Origin: Pseudomonadota bacterium
GTDB lineage: Bacteria; Pseudomonadota; Gammaproteobacteria; Steroidobacterales; Steroidobacteraceae
Assembly (NCBI GenBank): GCA_025355105.1
Contig: JANYAE010000052.1
Span: forward strand, 248,001-312,000
Length of the DNA: 64,000 nt
Direction: 5' to 3'
Part shown: in pieces, positions 42,349 to 51,153 of the stretch
Layout: every line of letters starts with the position of its first letter
How positions within the stretch are numbered: position 1 is the stretch's first letter
Notes under the pieces: generated by a model
The model's database searches: none
The model's input: only the letters and a program-made list of their open reading frames with translations
What the model was told of the DNA's origin: nothing
Translations under genes and position numbers: made by a program

Positions 42349-44808
42349 TTGAATACCTCCTCCCTGCCCGGGCACGCCCGCGTCATCGTCGTCGGCGGCG
42401 GGGTCATCGGCACCTCTGTCGCCTACCACCTCGCGAAGATGGGCTGGAAGGACATCGTGCTGCTGGAAAGGGACCGGATCACCTCGGGCACGACCTGGCA
42501 TGCCGCGGGCCTGATGGTGACCTTCGGCTCGACCTCGGAAACCTCGACCGAGATGCGCAAATACACGCGCGACCTCTATGGCCGGCTCGAGGCTGAAACC
42601 GGCCAGGCCACTGGCTTCGCGCCGATCGGCTTCATCGAGGTCGCCGCCGACAAGGACCGGCTCGAGGAATACCGGCGGGTGTCCGCGTTCAACCGCTACT
42701 GTGGTGTCGACGTCCACGAACTCTCGCCGCGCGAGGTGCAGGCGCTCTTCCCGCTTGCCAAAGTGGACGACATCGAGGCCGGCTTCTACGTCAAGGAGGA
42801 CGGGCGCGTGAACCCGGTGGACGTCACCATGGCGCTCGCCAAGGGGGCACGCCTGCAAGGCGTGCGGATCTTCGAAGGCGTTCCCGCGCTCGGCGTGCTG
42901 CAGCAGCACGGCCGCGTGACCGGTGTCAGGACCGCGCACGCCGACATCCAAGCCGAGTACGTCGTGAATTGCGCCGGCATGTGGGCCCGTCAGTTCGGCG
43001 CGCTGGCAGGCGTCAACGTGCCCAACCAGGCGGCGGAGCACTACTACCTGCTCACCGAGGCCATCAAGGGGCTGCCGCCGAACATGCCGGTGCTCGAGGA
43101 CCCGGGCGCGTATGGCTACTACCGCGAGGAGGGCGGCGGCCTGATGGTCGGACTGTTCGAGCCGGTGTGCGCGCCGTGGAAGGTGGAGGGCATCCCGGCC
43201 GATGCGAGCTTCCTTGAGCTCGCGCCGGACTGGGACCGCATGACGCCGTTCCTCGACACGGCGATGGCCCGCGTGCCGATCACGACCGAGGTCGGCATCA
43301 AGAAATTCTTCTGCGGCCCGGAGAGCTTCACACCGGACCTGCGGCCGATCGTCGGCGAGGCGCCGGAGCTGCGAAACTACTTCGTCGCCGCCGGCCTCAA
43401 CTCGGTCGGCATCCTCACCGGCGGCGGCCTCGGTCGCGTCGTCGCGCACTGGATCGTCACCGGGTCACCGGACGTCGACGTCACCGGCTTCAACATCGAC
43501 CGCCTGCACCCCTACCAGGCGAACCCTGAGTACCGGCGCAAGCGCACGGTTGAGTCGCTCGGGATGGTTTACAGGTGCCACTACCCGACGATGGCGCTCG
43601 AGACGGCGCGCGGCGCGCGGGTGACGCCGTACCACGACCGCCTGGCCGCAGCCGGCGGCTACTTCCGCGACGTCAGCGGCTGGGAGAGCCCCGACTGGTA
43701 CGGCACGCCCGGCGCGACGCCGGATCCCGGGCCGCTGTCGTGGGGACGGCAGGACTGGTTTCCGCGGTGGCAGGCCGAGCATCGTGCCGCGCGCGAGAAC
43801 GTGGTCGCCATGGACATGTCCTTCATGGGCAAGTTCCTGGTGCAGGGTCGCGACGCCGGGCGCTGCCTGAACCGCATCTCGGCCAACGACGTCGACGGCG
43901 CCGCAGGCACGATCACCTACACGCAGTGGCTGAACGAAGCTGGCCGCCTGGAGGCCGACCTGACGGTCACCAAGCTCGGCGAGCAGGAGTTCCTCGTGGT
44001 CGTCACGGACACGATGGTTCGCCACGCCGGAACCTGGATGAGGCGTCACCTGCCGGATGACGCGCATGCCTTCGTCACCGACGTCACCTCCGCCTACGCG
44101 CAGCTCAACGTCCAGGGGCCGCGGTCACGCGAGCTGCTGCAGTCGCTGACGAGCGCGGACCTGTCGAACGCCGCTTTCCCGTTTCGCGCCGCGCGCGAGA
44201 TTGATATCGGCTTCGCCCGAGTACTCTGCATCCGCATCACCTACGTCGGCGAGCTCGGCTACGAGCTGCACGTGCCGGCCGAGCAGGCTGCCCACGTCTA
44301 CGACCGCGTCGTGGCCGCAGGGTGCGCCTTCGGGCTCGCGCACGCCGGCCTCAAGGCGCTCGGTAGCCTGCGGCTGGAGAAGGGTTACCGCGACTATGGC
44401 CACGACATCGACAACACCGACGATCCGTACGAGACCGGGCTCGGCTTCGCGCTCGACCTCAGGAAGCCTGGTGGCTTCATCGGCAAGGAGGCAGCTCTCG
44501 CGCGCAAGGCGCAGGGGCCGCTGCAACGCCGGCTCGTGCAGGTGCTGCTCGAGGATCCCGAGCCGCTCATGTACCACGCCGAGGTCGTGCGTCGCGACGG
44601 CGCTGCGGTCGGCTACGTGCGCGCCGCCTCCTACGGCCACACGCTCGGCGGGGCCGTCGGACTCGCGATGATCGAGCCGAAGCGGCCGGTCGACGAGGAG
44701 TACCTGCGGGACGGGACGTGGGAGGTGGAGGTCGCCGGCCGGCGGTACCCGGCGGTCGTCTCGGCGCGACCGCTGTACGACCCGGCGATGACGCGTATCA
44801 AGGCCTAG
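42349..44808 (+). CDS. Dimethylglycine/sarcosine dehydrogenase-like FAD protein with GcvT domain
   Basis: 819 aa. The N-terminal DAO domain has VIVVGGGVIGTSVAYHL and SGTTWHAAGL; the His in WHAAG (H51) is where mitochondrial DMGDH/SARDH attach FAD covalently. A C-terminal GcvT/aminomethyltransferase-like folate domain has GELGYELHVP and LGSLRLEKGYRDYGHD. It would oxidatively demethylate dimethylglycine or sarcosine with transfer of formaldehyde to THF. The start is TTG 42349, supported by an AAGGA 9 nt upstream. The frame stays open far upstream through the methyltransferase gene, but that part is a shadow. Together with soxBDAG this covers two successive demethylations. Confidence 0.9.
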   Translation: MNTSSLPGHARVIVVGGGVIGTSVAYHLAKMGWKDIVLLERDRITSGTTWHAAGLMVTFGSTSETSTEMRKYTRDLYGRLEAETGQATGFAPIGFIEVAADKDRLEEYRRVSAFNRYCGVDVHELSPREVQALFPLAKVDDIEAGFYVKEDGRVNPVDVTMALAKGARLQGVRIFEGVPALGVLQQHGRVTGVRTAHADIQAEYVVNCAGMWARQFGALAGVNVPNQAAEHYYLLTEAIKGLPPNMPVLEDPGAYGYYREEGGGLMVGLFEPVCAPWKVEGIPADASFLELAPDWDRMTPFLDTAMARVPITTEVGIKKFFCGPESFTPDLRPIVGEAPELRNYFVAAGLNSVGILTGGGLGRVVAHWIVTGSPDVDVTGFNIDRLHPYQANPEYRRKRTVESLGMVYRCHYPTMALETARGARVTPYHDRLAAAGGYFRDVSGWESPDWYGTPGATPDPGPLSWGRQDWFPRWQAEHRAARENVVAMDMSFMGKFLVQGRDAGRCLNRISANDVDGAAGTITYTQWLNEAGRLEADLTVTKLGEQEFLVVVTDTMVRHAGTWMRRHLPDDAHAFVTDVTSAYAQLNVQGPRSRELLQSLTSADLSNAAFPFRAAREIDIGFARVLCIRITYVGELGYELHVPAEQAAHVYDRVVAAGCAFGLAHAGLKALGSLRLEKGYRDYGHDIDNTDDPYETGLGFALDLRKPGGFIGKEAALARKAQGPLQRRLVQVLLEDPEPLMYHAEVVRRDGAAVGYVRAASYGHTLGGAVGLAMIEPKRPVDEEYLRDGTWEVEVAGRRYPAVVSARPLYDPAMTRIKA

Positions 44809-44842
44809 CGCGGACTCGGCACCGGCGGCGCAGGCGGCCTGA

Positions 44843-46390
44843 TCAACGGCTGCGCGGCGGCGCCATCGGTCCGAGCACGCGCTCGAGGCCGAGGCCGAGC
44901 GCCAGCAGCGCTCTGTCGCTCGTCGCCGGCGCGTCGAACTCGAGCGCGACCGGCAGGCCGTCGTCGGCGATGCCGGCTGGCAGCACCAGGCCGGGTAGAC
45001 CCGCCGTGCTGCCGGGGGCGATGTTGCGGCTCATCGCGACGTCGAACGGCACGGACTGACCGCGGATCCGCAGTTCGCCTTCGTCGCCGATGCGTCGCGC
45101 CGTCACCATCGTCGCCGGGAACACCATCGCCGCCGCCCCGGTGCGCGCGAAATAGTCACGGTAGACCTGACGGAGCTTCGGCAGGTGAATGTCGACGGCG
45201 GCCCGGTAGGTCTCCTCCGACACGAAGCCCGGCCCACCCGGCAGGACGTCGCGCACGATCAGCGCGCGAATGTCCGGGCTCGCCTGCGCAACGACGTCCT
45301 CGAAGCGGACGCCAGCAGCGTAGCGCTCGAGGTACTTGGGCAGTTCGACGCGGACGTCGTGGTTCTGCACCTGGTCGGTGATCAGGTCGATCAGCTGCTC
45401 GAGGTCGGGAACCTCGGCTTCGATGATCTCGGCACCCGCGGCGCGCAGTTTCGCGAGCGCGGCCTCCGTGACGCGTTCGATCTCGGTATCGAGGCCACCG
45501 TAAAAGTAACCGCGGGCGAGCGCGAGCCGCACGCCCCGGAGCGGCAGAATCGCGAGCGGCCGATGATCGCCCGTCGCGACGGCGTCGAAGAGCGCGAGGT
45601 CGGCGACCACGCGTGCGTGCGGGCCGGCCTGGTCGAACAGCGAGCTGATGGGCGCGGCGCCTTCGGTCGAGTAGCGGCCGGTAGTGGGGCGGAAGCCCGC
45701 GAGTCCGCACAGCGCCGCCGGGACACGGATTGAGCCTTCGGTATCCTCGGCCACCCCGAGCGGCGCCATACGCGAGGCCACGGCGGCGGCGGTGCCGCCG
45801 CTGCTGCCACCGGGGATGCGCGTCGGGTCGTAGGGATTGTGAACCGGGCCGAAGGCGTGGTTGTTACTGGTCCAGCCATAGGACAGTTCGTGCAGGTTCG
45901 TCTTGCCGAGCACGATCGCGCCCGCGCCAACGAGCGTCGCGACCAGCGGTGCGTCCTCCGCAGGACGGAAGTGGCGCAGCGCCGGTGTGCCCGCGCTCGT
46001 CGGGTACTCCCGCGTGTTGAGACTGTCCTTGACCGGGATCGGCAGCCCGTGCAGCGCGCCGAGCGCAGCACCCTTGGCGCGGTGGCGATCCGCCGCCCGT
46101 GCCTGCTCGAGCACACGCTCGGGCTCGAGCGTGATGAACGCATTCAGGGACTTCAGCTCGGCGCATCGCGCCAGCAGGGCCTGGGCGTAGCGCTCGGCGG
46201 ACAGCTCGCCGCCTGCCATCTGTTTCACGGCCTCGACGGCGGAGAGTTCGAGCAACGCCGCGCTCCTGTTGGGCATCGCGGTCAGCGGCGCGAGTCCCGT
46301 CCGGTCACCCTCGGCAGCCTGCGTCGCGAGCGCGATCCCCGATGCGCCGAGCAGAAAGCCGCGACGCGTCAGCTTGTCAGACTCCGCCAT
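44843..46390 (-). CDS. Tat-exported amidase (amidase signature family)
   Basis: 515 aa. A Tat signal (KLTRRGFLLGASGIALA) precedes an amidase-signature domain. The Ser-cisSer-Lys triad is visible: K121 in PIPVKDSLN, the cis-Ser in PGGSSGGTAAAVA, and S220 in DTEGSIRVPAA. It hydrolyses an amide to acid plus ammonia in the periplasm; the sequence resembles mandelamide-/indoleacetamide-type amidases, but substrate cannot be fixed. ATG 46390 has GGAGG 8 nt upstream. It converges with the dimethylglycine dehydrogenase-like gene across a 34-nt gap. Confidence 0.9.
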   Translation of the reverse strand: MAESDKLTRRGFLLGASGIALATQAAEGDRTGLAPLTAMPNRSAALLELSAVEAVKQMAGGELSAERYAQALLARCAELKSLNAFITLEPERVLEQARAADRHRAKGAALGALHGLPIPVKDSLNTREYPTSAGTPALRHFRPAEDAPLVATLVGAGAIVLGKTNLHELSYGWTSNNHAFGPVHNPYDPTRIPGGSSGGTAAAVASRMAPLGVAEDTEGSIRVPAALCGLAGFRPTTGRYSTEGAAPISSLFDQAGPHARVVADLALFDAVATGDHRPLAILPLRGVRLALARGYFYGGLDTEIERVTEAALAKLRAAGAEIIEAEVPDLEQLIDLITDQVQNHDVRVELPKYLERYAAGVRFEDVVAQASPDIRALIVRDVLPGGPGFVSEETYRAAVDIHLPKLRQVYRDYFARTGAAAMVFPATMVTARRIGDEGELRIRGQSVPFDVAMSRNIAPGSTAGLPGLVLPAGIADDGLPVALEFDAPATSDRALLALGLGLERVLGPMAPPRSR

Positions 46391-46924
46391 GGCCGGGACC
46401 TCCGCGACGTGCCGCGCCTGCGCCGGGCGCCGTTCTCGTGAAGCGACGTCAGCCCTCGAAAGGCGACCGGCGGACCCGATGCCTCGATCGGCATCCGCAG
46501 CGGGCGTGCCGTCGGCCAAGAGTATGCGGGGACCCGCGGCGGGGTGCAAAACGGCGCCAGTGCCTTAGTCATCCTAAAGGCGCTCCGCCGGCTGACGCGG
46601 AGGCCTCCGGCCGGGAACTCGTCGATCAGCGGCTCGAGATTGGCCAGCGCGATCAACGCGCGGATGCAGCTGTCGTCGACGAGGAGATCGAGCCCGTAGA
46701 CCTGGCGCGCCGCGACGTCGCGAGGCTGCTTCCCCGCGGCGCTGTCGGTCCCGAGCGCACACCGACCCAGCCGATCGCAGTCGATTGGCGGACTCCTCAA
46801 CCTGTGCACTCCGCCAGACGACACGCCGACGCCGGCGTGGATCCGCATTGGCAACATTCAGGCGCCGAATTCGCAATAATGCGCTCGCGCCGGGCCGCGG
46901 CGCGATTGAGAAGGGGCGCGCGAC
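46391..46924. other. 534-nt intergenic region with a possible degraded PIN/DUF3368 remnant
   Basis: No intact gene fits here. On the minus strand, about 46579-46752 encodes GLDLLVDD followed closely by ALIALANLEPLIDEF and AGGLRVSRR. This recalls the C-terminal half of DUF3368 PIN-type toxins (..LLxVDD..AR.., ..GLI..v.PLLDeLraaGFRlS..) with the middle missing. It lacks a start, the N-terminal SPLI segment and the C-terminal AGE. The remaining sequence shows nothing I can identify except the leader of the acuI gene. Confidence 0.35.
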
Positions 46925-47911
46925 ATGTTCAGGGCACTGGTGTTGGACGAGGCAGGCGGAGTCGTTACACCCTCGATCCGGGAACTTGACGAGTCGGCGC
47001 TGCCCGCCGGCAACGTGACGGTGGCCATCGAGTTCACGACCGTGAACTACAAGGACGGCCTCGTCGTCAACGGCGGAGGGGGTCTGGTCAAGCGCTGGCC
47101 GCACGTACCGGGGATCGACTTCGCCGGCACGGTCGTGGCGAGCGCGCACCCGGACTACCGGCCCGGTGACCGCGTCGTGCTGACGGGGTGGCGGGTCGGT
47201 GAGCTGCAGTGGGGCGGCTGTGCGCAGAAGGCCAGGGTCGATGGTGACTGGCTTGTGCCGCTGCCGGCCGGGCTCACGACGCGGCAGGCGATGGCGGTCG
47301 GCACGGCCGGGTTCACGGCGATGCTCGCGGTCATGGCACTCGAGGAGCGCGGCCTCACGCCGGCGGCAGGCGAAGTGCTGGTCACGGGCGCGGCCGGTGG
47401 CGTGGGTTCGGTTGCTACGGCGCTCCTCGCGCAGCGGGGCTACACCGTCGTGGCCTCGACCGGCCGGGTCGACGCGCACGACTACCTGAAGGGCCTCGGT
47501 GCGGCCACCCTCGTCGACCGTGCGCCATTCGCGGACCCCGCCAAGCGGCCGCTGGAGGGCGAGCGCTGGGCCGGCTGCGTCGATTCTGTCGGCGGCAACA
47601 CGCTCGCGCGAGTGCTCGCCCAGATGAGCTATGGCGGCTCGGTAGCCGCGGTCGGGCTGGCCGGTGGCGCCAAGCTCGAGCACACGGTGCTGCCCTTCAT
47701 CCTGCGCGGCGTGAACCTGCTCGGCATCGACTCCGTCATGTGTCCGAAAGGACGCCGCAGCGCAGCCTGGGCCCGCCTGCGCGCCGATCTGCCGGTCGCC
47801 AAGCTGGACGCGATGACCGTCGCGGCGCGCCTGGCCGACGTGCCGCGGCTGGCGAGCGAGATCGTCAAAGGTCAGGTGCGCGGCCGGGTCGTCGTCGACG
47901 TCAACGCCTGA
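46925..47911 (+). CDS. acuI: Acrylyl-CoA reductase AcuI/YhdH family (NADPH)
   Basis: 328 aa zinc-free MDR-superfamily reductase. Strong AcuI/YhdH signatures are VNYKDGLVVNGGGGLV, WPHVPGIDFAGTV, DRVVLTGWRVGELQWGG and DWLVPLPAGL, then the NADPH-binding VTGAAGGVGSVAT. AcuI reduces toxic acryloyl-CoA to propionyl-CoA, in DMSP and 3-hydroxypropionate metabolism and as detoxification; YhdH is the E. coli homologue. No DMSP genes are nearby, so a general detoxification role is likely. The start is ATG 46925. Confidence 0.9.
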   Translation: MFRALVLDEAGGVVTPSIRELDESALPAGNVTVAIEFTTVNYKDGLVVNGGGGLVKRWPHVPGIDFAGTVVASAHPDYRPGDRVVLTGWRVGELQWGGCAQKARVDGDWLVPLPAGLTTRQAMAVGTAGFTAMLAVMALEERGLTPAAGEVLVTGAAGGVGSVATALLAQRGYTVVASTGRVDAHDYLKGLGAATLVDRAPFADPAKRPLEGERWAGCVDSVGGNTLARVLAQMSYGGSVAAVGLAGGAKLEHTVLPFILRGVNLLGIDSVMCPKGRRSAAWARLRADLPVAKLDAMTVAARLADVPRLASEIVKGQVRGRVVVDVNA

Positions 47912-48041
47912 GCGCGACCCGCAACCGGCCATCAGCAGGATCGTGCCGCCGGCTGCGGCCGAGTTGCCTCCCGTCACGAGTGCGATCCATCGCTCGTGCT
48001 TCGCGCGTCCTCAAGGCGTGCGTTCGTCGTGTCGTCGCGAA

Positions 48042-48809
48042 CTACAAGCGGGCGCCGAGCAGCGCGAACATCGCGCCCTCGGGATCCGCGGCCTGCACAA
48101 TCCAGGCGCCGCCGGGAACCTGACGCGCGCCGTTCAGGATCTGCCCGCCTGCCGCAAGCACGCGCGCCGCCGCGGCGTCGATGTCGCCGATGTTGAAATA
48201 GATCAGCCAGAAGCAGCCCCGCTGCGCCGCGGGGCTGTTGAACATGCCGCCGGCCGGCAGACCGGCGATCGTGAACTGCTGGTAGGTGCCGAGCGCGCCC
48301 ATATCGAAGACGGCTCCCTTGCCCCAGCCGAACAGCGCGCCGTAGAAGGACAGCGCGTGCGGCGCATCGGTCGTGTGCAGCTCGCGCCAGCCGATGTGGC
48401 CGGACGCCATCCGGTCCGCCGCATCCCGCGGCGCGTGCGGCCGGAATAGATAAAAAAGAGAACCGTCAGGAGCGGCGACGACGGCAAAGCGGCCGACGCC
48501 GGGGATGTCCACCGCGGCGCGGTGAACGCTGCCGCCGAGGTTCTCGACCTGTACCGCCGCATCGTCGACGTTCTCGACCGCGACGTACGGAATCCAGCAC
48601 GGCTTGAGGCCGCCGCGTGCCGCTTCCGCCGGCAACGGCATCAGGCCGCCGACCTGGGTCTCCCCGGCCTTCAGCAACGTGTAGGTCATGCCGGCCATCG
48701 GCACGTCCTGCATCTGCCAGCCGACGACGGCGCCGTAGAAGGCGCGGGCGACCGCCGGGTTGCGGGCCATGAGCTCGTACCAGACGAAGCGACCGGGCAG
48801 GGTGGGCAT
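48042..48809 (-). CDS. VOC family protein with two glyoxalase-like domains
   Basis: 255 aa made of two VOC domains. The first (about 5-120) contains VWYELMARNPAVARAFYGAVVGW and ends APDGSLFYLFRP. The second (about 135-253) contains GWRELHTTDAPHALSFYGALFGW and ends DPEGAMFALLG. This double-domain type resembles actinobacterial and proteobacterial '27 kDa antigen'-like proteins of unknown function. ATG 48809 is preferred, with GGAG 7 nt upstream. It converges with acuI, with a 130-nt gap in which I see no feature. Confidence 0.85.
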   Translation of the reverse strand: MPTLPGRFVWYELMARNPAVARAFYGAVVGWQMQDVPMAGMTYTLLKAGETQVGGLMPLPAEAARGGLKPCWIPYVAVENVDDAAVQVENLGGSVHRAAVDIPGVGRFAVVAAPDGSLFYLFRPHAPRDAADRMASGHIGWRELHTTDAPHALSFYGALFGWGKGAVFDMGALGTYQQFTIAGLPAGGMFNSPAAQRGCFWLIYFNIGDIDAAAARVLAAGGQILNGARQVPGGAWIVQAADPEGAMFALLGARL

Positions 48810-49038
48810 CAGCGTCTCCGTCTGCGGGCCGTGCGACGCCATCGCCGGCGCGCCAGCGCAGGATGGCACGGAGTCACAGCGCGCGCATCCATGGCCGAGC
48901 GCGATTCCCGCCGCGAGGCAGGTCCGCTCCTGCGATCAACAGGCGGGCTATCCGGGGCGGAGGCCCCGGTTAGTCGCCATCGACGCAAGTACGCCATTGA
49001 CGTACGTTAGCCGCAGGCGGGGTACGGAGGCGCCGACC

Positions 49039-49356
49039 ATGAATCGCGAGCTCTTCGAAACGCTGCTCGCGGCGGTGCGCGCGGCGCGCCGGCGGCGGCT
49101 CGCGTTGCGCGACCGCTGGTTGCGGGGCGACGCGCGGCGCCAGCGGCCCGACGCCAGCGGCGCCGCGCTCGACGTCCGGGCGGTACGCGCGCTGACCAAG
49201 CTCAGCCAGCCGCGGTTCGCGGAACTGCTGTCGATCGAGGTGTCGACGCTGCGCAACTGGGAGCAGGGGCGGCGCGTGCCGACGGGCCCGGCGCGCGCGC
49301 TGCTGCGCGCGATCCGGGCGGATCCGGTCGCGATCATTAAAGCGCTCAACGCGTGA
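49039..49356 (+). CDS. Helix-turn-helix protein of the NadS/HigA antitoxin type, no toxin beside it
   Basis: 105 aa. The N-terminal LFETLLAAVRAARR matches the opening helix of NadS-like antitoxins. After a variable basic linker, the C-terminal HTH has ALTKLSQPRFAELLSIEVSTLRNWEQGRR read in order, then PTGPARALLRAIRADPVAIIKAL, which is almost the family consensus. Such proteins normally follow a RelE/HigB toxin gene. The 229 nt upstream contain no recognisable toxin; they hold an 8-bp ACGTACGT palindrome (49000-49007) that might be its operator. GGAGG lies 9 nt before ATG 49039. The lipase-like gene starts 7 nt after its stop, so the two probably form one operon. Confidence 0.82.
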   Translation: MNRELFETLLAAVRAARRRRLALRDRWLRGDARRQRPDASGAALDVRAVRALTKLSQPRFAELLSIEVSTLRNWEQGRRVPTGPARALLRAIRADPVAIIKALNA

Positions 49357-49363
49357 GGCACTC

Positions 49364-50596
49364 ATGAGCACTCTGCGCAGCGTCCTGAGTGGTGCACCGG
49401 CACTCGCCACCGATGCGGCGCTCGGCGTCGTCGATCTGGTCGAGCAGATGCACGCGACGATCGGCCATCGTCCCGGCCCGTTCGGGTCGACGCGCCGCAC
49501 CTCGGCGCCCGGACTGGCGGGTGTCATCTACGGGGTCGTGCGCAGCACCACTCGTCTCGTCGGGCGCGGCGCGACCCTGGGTGTCGGCGCCGCCGCGTCG
49601 CTGATTCCCGCTCGTGATCCCGATCCGCGCCTCGAGGCTTTCGTCGGGGTCGTCAACGGCGTCTTAGGCGATCATCTGCAGCGCAGCGCGAATCCGCTCG
49701 CAATCCAGATGCAGCTGCGCCGCGACGGCCGGCCTATCGATGCGGCAGCCGCGACGCCCGGCGAGGTCACCGCCAAGGTGCTGGTGCTGGTCCACGGGCT
49801 GTGCCTGACCGCGCAGAGCTGGCAGCGGGACGGCCACGATCACGGCACCGCGCTCGCGCGCGACCATGGCTACACGCCGCTCAAGCTCCACTACAACAGC
49901 GGCTTGCACATCTCGGAGAACGGTCGCGCGCTGGCCGCGCTCCTCGAGCAACTCGTCGTTCGCTGGCCAGTCGCGGTCGATGAGATCGCGATCATTGGTC
50001 ACAGCATGGGCGGCCTGGTCGCGCGCAGCGCCTGCTGCTACGCGGAGCTCGCGGGGCATGCGTGGCCACGTCGCCTGCGCCGGCTCGTGTTCCTCGGCGC
50101 GCCTCACCTGGGGGCGCCGCTCGAGCGCGGCGGCAGGCAACTGGACCTGTTGCTGGACGTCAGTCCGTACTCGGCGCCGTTCACGCGGCTCGGCCGGGCC
50201 CGCAGCGCCGGCATCACCGATCTGCGCTACGGCTATCTGCGTGACGAGGACTGGCTCGGCAAGGACCGCTTCGCCGGCGCCGACGCCGGAGACCGCCCGC
50301 TCCCGATGCCGTTGCCTGAGGGTGTCGATTGCTACGCGGTGGCCGCCGCGCTCGGCCGGCGCCGAGGACCGGTCCGTGACCGCCTGGTCGGCGACGGCCT
50401 GGTGCCGGTCAACAGCGCGCTCGGCCGCGGCACGCCGCCGCAACGTGCGCTACTGCTGCCGGTGTCGCACCAATGGATTGCCTACGAGACGGGGCACCTC
50501 GAACTGCTCGGCAGCCGCGCCGTCTACGCGCGGCTGTCCCGCTGGCTCGGCCGGGCGCCCCGGCGATCGCCCGGGGTGGCCGGGCCGCGACGCTGA
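49364..50596 (+). CDS. Alpha/beta hydrolase, lipase/PGAP1-like
   Basis: 410 aa. A long, partly hydrophobic N-terminal region (about 1-115) precedes an alpha/beta hydrolase domain. The oxyanion region reads VLVLVHGLCLTAQSW, and the nucleophile elbow is GHSMGG in IAIIGHSMGGLVARS. LVFLGAPHLGAPLE follows, as in PGAP1-/lipase-like esterases. The likely catalytic Asp and His lie in VGDGLVPVNSA and TGHLELL. It probably hydrolyses an ester in or near the membrane. It is coupled to the NadS-like HTH gene 7 nt upstream, an unusual pairing. Confidence 0.82.
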   Translation: MSTLRSVLSGAPALATDAALGVVDLVEQMHATIGHRPGPFGSTRRTSAPGLAGVIYGVVRSTTRLVGRGATLGVGAAASLIPARDPDPRLEAFVGVVNGVLGDHLQRSANPLAIQMQLRRDGRPIDAAAATPGEVTAKVLVLVHGLCLTAQSWQRDGHDHGTALARDHGYTPLKLHYNSGLHISENGRALAALLEQLVVRWPVAVDEIAIIGHSMGGLVARSACCYAELAGHAWPRRLRRLVFLGAPHLGAPLERGGRQLDLLLDVSPYSAPFTRLGRARSAGITDLRYGYLRDEDWLGKDRFAGADAGDRPLPMPLPEGVDCYAVAAALGRRRGPVRDRLVGDGLVPVNSALGRGTPPQRALLLPVSHQWIAYETGHLELLGSRAVYARLSRWLGRAPRRSPGVAGPRR

Positions 50597-50665
50597 CCGC
50601 TCGCGCCGGGCCGGCCGTCGCGCGGCGTACAATTGCAACCCGCGCCGCCGGAGTCCCGAGTCGCC

Positions 50666-51116
50666 ATGAATGCCTTGCTGACCGTCTTCTATGCCGCGAT
50701 CGCGGCGACTGGTAACGCCCTGTTCGCGGTCGGGCAGAAGCAGTCGAGCGGTGTCGGCAACGGCCTGCTGTTCGTGGCCATGAGCGCGCTGGTGGCTTTC
50801 GCGCTCGCGCTCGGCTGCGCGGCTTTGCTCGGGCCCATCGAACCGGGGACCGTGATCCGCGGCCAGTGGCGTTCGCTGCTGCTGAGCGGCGTCGGCCTCT
50901 TTCTGACCTACCTTGGCTTCAATCTGCTGTACGGACGCTTCGGTACGTCGCCGTACGTCGCCGTACGTCGTCTACGCGGCGCTCGCGATCATCACGACGA
51001 CCGTCGGCGTGGGCTTCCTCTATTTGCGGGAGCCGGTGAACCAATTTCACATCGTCGCGGTACTGCTGGCCGTTGCCGCGATCATCGTGTTCTCGATCGG
51101 CCAGTCCAAGATCTGA
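50666..51116 (+). pseudogene. Small DMT-type (EamA/SMR-like) membrane transporter, frameshifted by a 10-bp duplication
   Basis: The first 100 codons from ATG 50666 encode hydrophobic spans (NALLTVFYAAIAATGNALF, LLLSGVGLFLTYLGFNLLY). The frame then turns into Arg/His-rich sequence after GTSPYV. Another frame immediately continues the protein as VVYAALAIITTTVGVGFLY, LREPVNQFHIVAVLLAVAA and IIVFSIGQSKI. The switch falls on a tandem GTACGTCGCC repeat. Removing one 10-bp copy gives ...GTSPYVVYAALAI... in one frame of about 146 aa, with four to five spans. So the intact ancestor was a small DMT-superfamily protein. Whether the duplication is real, variable in the population or an assembly error cannot be told here. 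Confidence 0.85.
50943..50972 (+). repeat. 10-bp tandem repeat causing the frameshift
   Basis: GTACGTCGCC at 50943-50952 and again at 50953-50962, followed by GTACGTCGTC (one mismatch) at 50963-50972. Because the unit is not a multiple of three, gain or loss of one copy shifts the frame of the membrane transporter gene. Confidence 0.92.
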
Positions 51117-51131
51117 GCGCGCCCGGGCCCG

Positions 51132-51149
51132 GCGCCGCCGGGGCGGCGC
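51132..51149. terminator. GC hairpin between convergent genes
   Basis: GCGCCGC and GCGGCGC form a 7-bp stem with a CGGG loop in the 37-nt gap between the convergent membrane transporter and kup genes. No T-run follows on either strand, so its strength as an intrinsic terminator is doubtful. Confidence 0.45.
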
Positions 51150-51153
51150 AAGC

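Noticed and set aside
46574-47977. 467-codon minus-strand open frame opposite acuI.
   Set aside because: Antisense shadow of the acuI gene with no recognisable domain.
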